NCBI GenBank assembly: GCA_019509895.1
Contig: JAEKLK010000285.1
Location: 1 to 5,693 of the forward strand
Reading direction: 5' to 3'
Length of the DNA: 5,693 nt
Origin: Betaproteobacteria bacterium
GTDB lineage: Bacteria > Pseudomonadota > Gammaproteobacteria > Burkholderiales > SG8-39
Shown: positions 1-3,876 of the stretch, one piece after another
How the letters are laid out: every line of letters starts with the position of its first letter
Numbering within the stretch: the stretch's first letter is position 1
Notes under the pieces: model-generated
The model's input: the letters and a program-made list of their open reading frames with translations, nothing else
Database searches by the model: none
Told to the model about the DNA's origin: nothing
Program-made: the position numbers and the translations under genes

Positions 1-239
1 TCAAAGCGTGAGCCTTGGCTGCGCGAGGCGCGGCCGGCGCCTCGGGTTTGGGCGGCTCATGTCCGTCAGCAGCCGGAGGAGCTGCCGGCGGTTGAGCCGG
101 CGCTGCGCGGACCGGAGGCGCAGCGCCGACATTAGGGGACGCAAGGCGGAAGCAATCATCCGCGCATCCGGTCCGCGAGCCACAGCGTTGCCCAGAGAAG
201 CGCCGGGCAGAGAACGACGAGGAGGTCGAGGGGAATCAT
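1..239 (-). pseudogene. Membrane-anchored protein with Pro/Ala-rich segment, frameshifted, 3' end outside window
   Basis: Reading the minus strand from the ATG at 239-237, a Shine-Dalgarno-like AAGGTG lies a few bases upstream. The first 27 residues begin MIPLDLLVVLCPALLW and look like one membrane segment followed by charged residues (ADRMRG), then a TGA at 158-156. In the +1 frame the sequence continues open to the window edge with a Pro/Ala-rich tract (APPVRAAPAQPPAAPPAADG, then EPPKPEAPAAPRAAKAHAL), typical of a periplasmic linker. That frame has no start codon of its own after its last upstream stop. I infer one gene split by a single-base shift near 156-160. Alternatives are a 27-residue membrane peptide on its own, a base-calling error, or an open GC-rich frame by chance. 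Function is not recognisable. Confidence 0.35.
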
Positions 240-337
240 GCGGGCACCTTAGCGGCCGGGGTAGCTCAGGGCGTGAGCCCGTGCAGTCGGCTTCATGCAA
301 TGTCATCGGCGTCACAAGTGTGGCGTTACTGGCAGGA
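240..337. promoter_or_regulatory. Divergent intergenic region with 16-bp palindrome
   Basis: This spacer separates the minus-strand start at 239 from the plus-strand nucleotidyltransferase start at 338. It contains GCTCAGGGCGTGAGCC at 264-279 (arms GCTCA/TGAGC around a GGGCG centre). The same 16 bases recur at 1504-1519 in another divergent spacer. A role as a regulator-binding site is inference from position and repetition. No clear sigma70 -35/-10 pair is visible. Confidence 0.45.
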
Positions 338-772
338 ATGCTTCCACCGCTTAACGCTGACGGCGATCTGCCTGCCGGTGTCCATCGCTGCAATTGGGCG
401 GAGGTGGAGCAGCGGTTCGGCAGCGGAAGCGCTGTACGCCAGAGGGCCATGGCAAACCTCCAGCACTTGCATGAACTGGCCGCTCGCACCAAGTGCCTGG
501 TGAACTTCTACGTGTTCGGCAGTTTCGTGTCGCGCGTTGCCGAGCCCCGGGACGTGGACGTCGTACTTGTGATGGCCGCGGGTTTCAAACTTGAAGGGAT
601 CCGGCGCGCGTCCCGGACGCTCTTTTCGCACGCAGCTGCCCAGGCCCGTTACGGTGCAAGTGTCTTTTGGATCAGGGAGGGAATGCTGCCCCCCGCTAAA
701 TCGCGTGAATTCCTGATCGGCTTCCAGACCAGGCGGGACGGCACGCTTCGTGGCATATTGGAGATTGCATGA
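338..772 (+). CDS. DUF6932-like nucleotidyltransferase-fold protein
   Basis: A 144-aa soluble protein. The N-terminus MLPPLNADGDLPAGVH followed by W20 and RFG matches my memory of the DUF6932 pattern (short LPPGIH-type opening, then W..F..RFG). The central segment VFGSFVSRVAEPRDVDVVLV carries the nucleotidyltransferase signature: GSF at 61-63 and a D-x-D at 72 and 74, the positions that bind metal in the polymerase-beta fold. It is shorter than classical nucleotidyltransferases, as expected for minimal MNT-like toxin or antitoxin proteins. The frame is open far upstream, but ATG 338 is chosen because family similarity begins there; the preceding GCAGGA is too close to be a good ribosome site. 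Its stop overlaps the next start (ATGA), indicating translational coupling. No substrate can be assigned. A role as the enzyme of a two-gene TA-like module is inference. Confidence 0.75.
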   Translation: MLPPLNADGDLPAGVHRCNWAEVEQRFGSGSAVRQRAMANLQHLHELAARTKCLVNFYVFGSFVSRVAEPRDVDVVLVMAAGFKLEGIRRASRTLFSHAAAQARYGASVFWIREGMLPPAKSREFLIGFQTRRDGTLRGILEIA

Positions 773-981
773 TCCGCGATGACAAGGAACTCGCCGTTAC
801 GCGTGAGCGTGTGGCTAAATTCGAGCGTTTGCTTGAAGAGCTCCGCAATACGGCGCGGCCGGAGGAATGGCCGGAGCTTAGCTCCGGCTACCGGCTCGAG
901 ATCGAGCGCATGCAGGGCGAGATCCTCGATTACCTCGTTCGCCCGGCGAGCGGCGCAAAGCACGCAAGCGCGCGCCGCTGA
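769..981 (+). CDS. Small charged helical protein, partner of the nucleotidyltransferase
   Basis: A 70-aa protein opening MIRDDKELAVTRERVAKFER and continuing with a highly charged, helix-forming stretch rich in E, R and L that ends near DYLVRP, then a basic tail. No catalytic motif, signal peptide or membrane segment is visible. The start ATG 769 overlaps the upstream stop as ATGA, and GGAG at 760-763 gives a good ribosome site with five-base spacing, so the two genes are very probably co-translated. I recall short proteins opening M-I-R-[DN]-D-[KR]-E-L-A-x-T next to toxin-like genes, but no function is assigned here. It could be the antitoxin or binding partner of the DUF6932-like protein. 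A perfect hairpin (870-888) lies within its coding sequence. Confidence 0.7.
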   Translation: MIRDDKELAVTRERVAKFERLLEELRNTARPEEWPELSSGYRLEIERMQGEILDYLVRPASGAKHASARR

Positions 982-1019
982 ACCGCAGTATCCCCCGTCG
1001 AATCGCGCCTTCATGCGGG

Positions 1020-1044
1020 CAGTTCGGGCTCCGTCCCCGAACTG
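1020..1044. repeat. REP-like palindrome A
   Basis: CAGTTCGGG (1020-1028) and CCCGAACTG (1036-1044) form perfect 9-bp arms around a 7-base loop, CTCCGTC. It lies between convergent genes ending at 981 (plus) and 1058 (minus). There is no T-tract on either side, so it is not a canonical intrinsic terminator. It shares TTCGGGCTCCGTCCC with palindrome B at 2607-2621. It may be a dispersed extragenic palindrome or a bidirectional transcript end. Confidence 0.65.
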
Positions 1045-1057
1045 GCCGGTCAGATAA

Positions 1058-1462
1058 TCAGCCTGCGCCGCCTACCCCTTCGCCCAGTCCAGCTAGCGCA
1101 TCGCGCTTCGCGTACTGAACGGCGAGCCAGGAAGCGGCGAGGCGCAGCGCGAGGTCGGCGCGCGCGGCAGCAGCCGCCGCCTTCAGCCGGCGCGGCTTCC
1201 AGGCGCCTTTGCCGTCGCGCTCGAGCTCGAGCAGCGCGAGGCGCTCGCCACCGGCCGCGGCGCGAATGGAGTAACAACGCGCCTCGCCGCGTCGGCAGGA
1301 CGCGATGCGCCCGATGAGCGGCACGCCGGTGGCGAGCGCTTCGTCCGCGATGGCCTGCGCCGTGTCGAGCGGCACGAAGCGAAAGTCGCCGAGCTCGGTC
1401 TCCGGCACGGCGGAGCTCCAGGCCTTCTCGCTGCAGCGCGGCACGAAGAGATGAACGGACAT
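1058..1462 (-). CDS. Uncharacterised protein, possibly a degenerate PcfJ-like protein
   Basis: A 134-aa protein starting MSVHLFVPRC. The start at 1462 is set by AAGGAGG six bases upstream. The central stretch CRRGEARCYSIRA, then GGERLALLELER and a W, resembles what I remember of PcfJ-like proteins, where an M-x-H-C motif is followed by C..G....SLR and a T/L-E-L strand. Here the M-x-H-C element is not seen; the equivalent stretch reads PLIGRIASC, so homology is tentative and any activity may be lost. The C-terminus is Ala-rich and helical, ending in a Gly-rich tail. There is no membrane segment or signal peptide. It is flanked by a convergent palindrome downstream and by a hairpin covering its ribosome site upstream. 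The protein-coding call rests mainly on the strong ribosome site and amino-acid composition. Confidence 0.6.
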   Translation of the reverse strand: MSVHLFVPRCSEKAWSSAVPETELGDFRFVPLDTAQAIADEALATGVPLIGRIASCRRGEARCYSIRAAAGGERLALLELERDGKGAWKPRRLKAAAAAARADLALRLAASWLAVQYAKRDALAGLGEGVGGAG

Positions 1463-1463
1463 G

Positions 1464-1487
1464 GTGCCTCCTTGTTGGTGGAGGCAC
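1464..1487 (-). promoter_or_regulatory. Hairpin enclosing the ribosome-binding site of the 1462 gene
   Basis: GTGCCTCC (1464-1471) and GGAGGCAC (1480-1487) form a perfect 8-bp stem with an 8-base loop. In the minus-strand mRNA the GGAGG of the Shine-Dalgarno lies in the 3' arm, two bases before the ATG, so folding would hide the ribosome site. TACCGT at 1492-1487 on the minus strand is a possible -10, which would make most of the leader this hairpin. Translational control is inferred from structure only. Confidence 0.5.
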
Positions 1488-1501
1488 GGTAGCGTCGCCG
1501 G

Positions 1502-1520
1502 TGGCTCAGGGCGTGAGCCA
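1502..1520. promoter_or_regulatory. 19-bp palindrome in divergent spacer, candidate operator
   Basis: TGGCTCA (1502-1508) and TGAGCCA (1514-1520) are perfect 7-bp arms around GGGCG. The inner 16 bases are identical to 264-279. The site lies midway between the minus start at 1462 and the plus start at 1560, just upstream of the proposed -10 of the plus gene, where an autoregulating antitoxin would typically bind. The binding protein is unknown. Confidence 0.45.
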
Positions 1521-1523
1521 AGG

Positions 1524-1535
1524 CGGTGGTAGGCT
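1524..1535 (+). promoter_or_regulatory. Shared promoter block, first copy, with candidate -10 TAGGCT
   Basis: CGGTGGTAGGCT ends in TAGGCT (1530-1535), a T-A-x-x-x-T hexamer compatible with a -10, placed 24 bases before the ATG at 1560. GGCTCAGG occurs 13 bases upstream of the block. The same 12-mer, again preceded by GGCTCAGG at 12 bases, lies before the antitoxin at 2087. No convincing -35 is visible, so promoter function is inference. Confidence 0.4.
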
Positions 1536-1559
1536 CAAGGGGTCGAAGGAAGGAAGCCC

Positions 1560-1745
1560 ATGTCCACGGCAAAGGAAGAACTCACCCGCCTGATCCAGAA
1601 GCAGCCCGATGACAGCTCGTCGGAGGACATCGTTCGAGAGCTGGCCTTCCATGTCATGGTGCAGCGCGGGCTCGCCGATTCGGATGCCGCACGCGCGGTA
1701 TCGAACGAAGAAATGGGCCGGCGCATCCGGTCATGGCCGAAATAA
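1560..1745 (+). CDS. Small antitoxin-like protein without an intact toxin
   Basis: A 61-aa acidic helical protein starting MSTAKEELTRLIQKQPDDSS. The body (ELAFHVMVQRGLADSDAARA, then SNEEMGRRIRSW) matches a recurrent small antitoxin type I recognise by pattern: E-L-x-x-x-x-x-x-Q-x-G-L-x-D followed by S-x-E-E-M/V-x-R-R-I. Such genes normally sit directly before a RelE/ParE-type toxin whose ATG overlaps the antitoxin stop. The start is supported by the strong purine-rich site AAGGAAGGAAG a few bases upstream. Here the overlapping ATG at 1733 opens only an 18-codon frame, so the partner appears lost. Expected role: bind and neutralise a toxin and repress its own promoter. With no toxin it may be an orphan repressor or relic. 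Confidence 0.65.
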   Translation: MSTAKEELTRLIQKQPDDSSSEDIVRELAFHVMVQRGLADSDAARAVSNEEMGRRIRSWPK

Positions 1746-1786
1746 ACTTCCACGGCGCCTTGGACGTCGGCCGATACCAGCTCTGA
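1733..1786 (+). pseudogene. Possible remnant of a RelE/ParE-type toxin
   Basis: The ATG at 1733 overlaps the end of the antitoxin-like gene at the spot where the partner toxin normally begins. The frame opens MAEI, a common opening of such toxins, continues NFHGALDVGRYQL and stops at 1784-1786. The normal continuation (about 90 residues) is not found in any frame before the next gene at 1851. I read this as a decayed stub. Only four residues and the overlap position support it, so a chance frame is quite possible. Confidence 0.25.
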
Positions 1787-1850
1787 GCACGGCGGCATGG
1801 TCCGGAGGAATCAGCTACGCGGGCACGGCTCCTGCCACTAAACGCTCGAC

Positions 1851-2012
1851 ATGGGTAACTTCAACAAGCGAGTGGACGACGAACCGGAGTTCGATCTGGA
1901 GAGCGAGCTCGAGACCTGGGACTGGGCGCGGGCCGCCGGCGTGTCCGCGGACGAGCTGCGCGAGGTCCTGCAGGCATTGCTCCCCGAGCCCGCGCTTCGC
2001 AAAGCGGCTTAG
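1851..2012 (+). CDS. Small DUF3606-like protein
   Basis: A 53-aa acidic protein, MGNFNKRVDDEPEFDLESEL, then ETWDWARAAGVSADELREVL. The order acidic segment, W, GVS.DELR and an aliphatic helix resembles DUF3606, in which a short E-x-x-x-W-x-x-x-x-G-V-s-x-x-e-L-r core is nearly the whole protein. No enzymatic motif or membrane segment is seen, and the function of that family is not established as far as I know. The start at 1851 has no ribosome site close by; the GGAGGA at 1803 is too far. It may be translated from a very short leader, or the start is weakly used. It sits between two antitoxin genes on the same strand, separated by 74 bases from the next. Composition and an uninterrupted frame support coding. 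Confidence 0.55.
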   Translation: MGNFNKRVDDEPEFDLESELETWDWARAAGVSADELREVLQALLPEPALRKAA

Positions 2013-2029
2013 CTTGCGCGTGTTCCGAG

Positions 2030-2079
2030 CTGAGCCGCGACCGGCTTGGCTCAGGTCTGCGCCTGCACGGTGGTAGGCT
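2030..2079 (+). promoter_or_regulatory. Promoter region of the PF09720-type antitoxin, second shared block
   Basis: CTGAGCC (2030-2036) and GGCTCAG (2048-2054) are inverted around 11 bases. CGGTGGTAGGCT follows at 2068-2079, repeating 1524-1535. TAGGCT (2074-2079) lies seven bases before the ATG at 2087, so if it is the -10 the transcript would start at or next to the start codon (leaderless). No Shine-Dalgarno is visible, which agrees. Operator use of the GGCTCA/TGAGCC half-sites is inference. Confidence 0.4.
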
Positions 2080-2086
2080 AGCGTGT

Positions 2087-2311
2087 ATGGGCAAGCACCA
2101 ACTCGTCGCCGAAATTCTTTCCTTGCCGGTCGACGACCGCATGGAGATCGTCGATGCCATCTGGGCAAGTATTTCCGCCGTCCCGGATGCTTTGCCGCTG
2201 ACGGATTGGCAGAAGGAAGAACTGGATCGGCGCCTCGATGAGATAGCGGCGGATCCCGACGGCGGCCTGACAATGGAAGAGGTGTTCGCGGCTCTCCGCC
2301 GCGGTAAATGA
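2087..2311 (+). CDS. PF09720-type addiction module antitoxin
   Basis: A 74-aa protein recognisable as the putative addiction-module component family (TIGR02574/PF09720). The N-terminal helix has LPVDDRMEIVDAIWASI, corresponding to the family core L-p-x-x-e-R-x-x-l-v-x-x-l-w-x-S-i. The second half has W, ELDRRLDE, DP and a final M-E-E-V-F-A-A-L-R-R. Members neutralise ParE/RelE-type toxins encoded immediately downstream, and that order is found here: the stop TGA at 2309-2311 overlaps the toxin ATG at 2308. Length is normal and the frame intact. There is no ribosome site, and a -10-like TAGGCT seven bases upstream suggests leaderless expression. With the toxin frame broken, this antitoxin may be an orphan. 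Confidence 0.85.
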   Translation: MGKHQLVAEILSLPVDDRMEIVDAIWASISAVPDALPLTDWQKEELDRRLDEIAADPDGGLTMEEVFAALRRGK

Positions 2312-2600
2312 CCCGTCGGGTCATCCTGCGCGGACGTGCCCAGAACGATCTCCGCTCGACATTCCGATGGTACGAATCGCGCCGCCCGGCCTAGGCGAAG
2401 CATTTCTCGCAGCAGTTGAAGAGCGGCTTGAAAGCATTTCCGCCTTTCCGGACGCGCATCGAGTGATCTATCGACGCGTCCGGCGCGCGGTCGTCTCGCG
2501 CTTTCCGTATCTGATCTTTTACATGGCCAAGGCCGATCGCGTAGACGTCCTGGCAGTCCTTCACCACGCCCGCAATCCGGCCGATTGGCCGTCACGCTGA
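2308..2600 (+). pseudogene. ParE-type toxin, disrupted by one-base frameshift
   Basis: The frame from ATG 2308 gives MTRRVILRGRAQNDL, then RSTFRWYESRRPA and a TAG at 2392-2394. The rest of the toxin follows in the -1 frame: GLGEAFLAAVEERLESI, SAFPDAHRVIYRRVRRAVV, SRFPYLIFYMAKADRVDVLA, VLHHARNPADWPSR, ending at 2600. Joined, the two parts make about 97 residues of a normal ParE/RelE-superfamily protein: A-x-x-D-L and W-Y-E at the start, p-G-L-G-x-x-F in the middle, R-F-P-Y-x-I-x-Y and H-x-x-R-x-P-x-x-W near the end. One extra G in CCCGG near 2385-2389 would restore the frame. In related modules ParE poisons gyrase; this copy should be inactive unless the shift is a sequence error. No slippery heptamer for programmed frameshifting is seen at the junction. 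Confidence 0.85.
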
Positions 2601-2604
2601 TCAC

Positions 2605-2628
2605 TATTCGGGCTCCGTCCCGGAATTA
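2605..2628. repeat. REP-like palindrome B
   Basis: ATTCGGG (2606-2612) pairs with CCCGGAAT (2619-2626) around CTCCGT, with one bulged G. It shares the 15 bases TTCGGGCTCCGTCCC with palindrome A. It fills the 25-base gap between convergent gene ends at 2600 and 2626 and touches the stop codon of the WYL gene. It has no T-tract. Confidence 0.55.
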
Positions 2629-3594
2629 GCCGTAGCGCTCGGCGGCAGCGCGTAGCGCATCGCTCACGCGCTTGCGTAGCGACTCGGGCGCCATCACTTG
2701 GACGTCGGGCCCGAACTTCAAGATCTCCATCACGAGCTCCGGCATTTCCGAAAACGGCAGCTCCAAGAAATAACTTCCGTCCTTTTCTACGCGCACACGC
2801 TGCTCGGGATGCCAGCTCTGCGCCGACACCCAGCGTGCCGCGGCCGGCGTGAACCTGAGCGTCGCCCACTCGACCTTGCGCCCGGCGAAGATGCCGTAGC
2901 CGGCGCCGAGATGCTCGTCGAGCTCGGTGGGTGGAATCTCCTTGGCGCGCCCGTCGGTCAATTTCGCTTCGCGGATCGCGTCGACGGCGAAGCTGCGCAG
3001 GTCTTTCCGCAGGTGGCACCAGGCGTCGAGATACCAGTTGTCGCGGTAGTGCACCAGGCGCTGCGGCGACACTTCGCGCTCTGTCTCCTGGTCGTTCTTG
3101 CGGTTGTAGTGGCGGATCCAGAGCTTCGCGCGCTTCAGCACGGCGGCTGCGACAACGCTGAAATGCTGGGGATCGCCGGCGCGGCGCTCGGGCTGGAAGA
3201 TGCGGATGCGCTTCTCCACTTCTTCCCACGAGTGATCGCCGCTGCCGAGGATGCCGCGCAGCCGCGCGCGCAAAGGCTCGACCTGGCTCTCGAGCATGCC
3301 GGGCTGCACGTCGCCGAGGAGGCGCAGCGTCGTGAGAAGCGCGAGCACCTCGGAGGCGTTGAACCAGAGGCCCGGCAGCTCGTAGCGCGGGCCGGTGCGC
3401 GGCGCGCCGAAGCGGTAGCCGTTCGCGTCGCGGTCGTACTCGATCGGCGCGTTGAAGCGGTCGCGCATGTACGCGAGGTCGCGCTTGACGCTCGCGGGCG
3501 ACATGCCGAGCTCGCTCTTGAACATCGCGAAGGAGACAAGCTTCCGCTCCTTCAGGAGCTGGTCGATCTTGTAGAAGCGCTCGAGGCGGTCCAT
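2626..3594 (-). CDS. WYL-domain transcriptional regulator (YafY-type)
   Basis: A 322-aa cytoplasmic regulator. Residues 1-60 (MDRLERFYKIDQLLKERKLV, later MSPASVKRDLAYMRDRF and Y-D-R-D-A-N-G-Y-R-F) are a winged helix-turn-helix of the DeoR/HTH_11 type that opens WYL regulators. Residues about 145-210 are the WYL domain, with W187-Y188-L189 in DNWYLDAWCHLRKDLRSF followed by VDAI. Residues about 240-317 are a WCX-like C-terminal domain ending in a helix after FGPDVQVMAPESLR. WYL domains bind nucleic-acid or nucleotide ligands, and several family members repress defence systems (CapW, BrxR). The frame is open upstream to 3837, but ATG 3594 is where family similarity begins and it is preceded on the minus strand by TAAAAT, a good -10. 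It diverges from the DUF433/DUF5615 pair with only 51 bases between starts, so it may control that pair or itself. Length and domains are complete. Confidence 0.9.
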   Translation of the reverse strand: MDRLERFYKIDQLLKERKLVSFAMFKSELGMSPASVKRDLAYMRDRFNAPIEYDRDANGYRFGAPRTGPRYELPGLWFNASEVLALLTTLRLLGDVQPGMLESQVEPLRARLRGILGSGDHSWEEVEKRIRIFQPERRAGDPQHFSVVAAAVLKRAKLWIRHYNRKNDQETEREVSPQRLVHYRDNWYLDAWCHLRKDLRSFAVDAIREAKLTDGRAKEIPPTELDEHLGAGYGIFAGRKVEWATLRFTPAAARWVSAQSWHPEQRVRVEKDGSYFLELPFSEMPELVMEILKFGPDVQVMAPESLRKRVSDALRAAAERYG

Positions 3595-3645
3595 AGCTTC
3601 GGCGCATTTTAGGAGTGCCGGACGTCCCCGGCTTAGAATGAAGCA
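3595..3645. promoter_or_regulatory. Divergent promoters with GGACGTCC palindrome
   Basis: On the minus strand TAAAAT (3611-3606) lies 11 bases before the WYL start. On the plus strand TAGAAT (3634-3639) lies six bases before the ATG at 3646, implying a nearly or fully leaderless transcript. Between them is the 8-bp palindrome GGACGTCC (3620-3627), flanked by GC-rich sequence. Its place between the two -10 elements suits an operator acting on both genes. No good -35 is visible on either strand. Confidence 0.45.
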
Positions 3646-3864
3646 ATGCTTGACTGGTCTACCTGCCCCTCCGTGGAGCGCAATTCGGCGAAGGTAAGCG
3701 GTGCTTGGGTATTTCGCGGCACCCGCGTGCCGCTCAGCGCCCTTTTCCAGAATCTCGAGGGCGGCGCCACGGTGGACCAATTCCTGGGGTGGTTTCCCGG
3801 CGTGAAGCGCGAGCAGGTCGAAGCCGTACTCGAGCACGCTGCGCGCAGTGCGCAGGGTGCCTGA
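3646..3864 (+). CDS. DUF433 antitoxin (VapB45-like)
   Basis: A 72-aa protein, MLDWSTCPSVERNSAKVSGA, followed by WVFRGTRVPLSALFQNLEGG and ATVDQFLGWFPGV. This is the DUF433 pattern almost residue for residue: S-G-x-W-V-F-R-G-T-R-V-P, then a helix-turn-helix-like G-a-T-v-d-x-F-L-x-W-F-P-G-V and a final helix, QVEAVLEHAAR. DUF433 proteins are the antitoxins of DUF5615 PIN-like toxins; they bind the toxin and probably their own promoter. The gene is complete and at family length. There is no Shine-Dalgarno before ATG 3646, but TAGAAT six bases upstream suggests leaderless translation. The toxin gene follows after 12 bases. It diverges from the WYL regulator. Confidence 0.9.
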   Translation: MLDWSTCPSVERNSAKVSGAWVFRGTRVPLSALFQNLEGGATVDQFLGWFPGVKREQVEAVLEHAARSAQGA

Positions 3865-3876
3865 ACGCGCGCCTTA

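Noticed and set aside
255..330. tRNA-like 5' end (GGGGTAGCTCAG resembling acceptor and D-arm)
   Set aside because: No anticodon arm, no GGTTCGA T-arm and no matching acceptor 3' strand follow. The resemblance comes from the 16-bp palindrome.
8..337. Upstream extension of the nucleotidyltransferase frame to position 8
   Set aside because: The extension is Arg/Ser-rich shadow sequence opposite the minus-strand segment. Family similarity begins at ATG 338.
1609..2076. Plus-strand 155-codon frame spanning two small genes
   Set aside because: It runs out of frame through the antitoxin-like and DUF3606-like genes and has no ribosome site. Composition is typical of a shadow frame.
2381..2394. Programmed -1 frameshift to make full ParE
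   Set aside because: No X-XXY-YYZ slippery heptamer or obvious downstream stimulator is present, and families of this type are not known to use one. A simple deletion explains it better.
2698..3612. Long plus-strand open frame opposite the WYL gene
   Set aside because: It is the antisense of a clear WYL regulator. Its translation is low-complexity and resembles no family, as expected in GC-rich DNA.
3595..3837. Upstream extension of the WYL regulator frame
   Set aside because: It overlaps the DUF433 gene on the other strand and shows no regulator-like sequence. The helix-turn-helix starts at ATG 3594.
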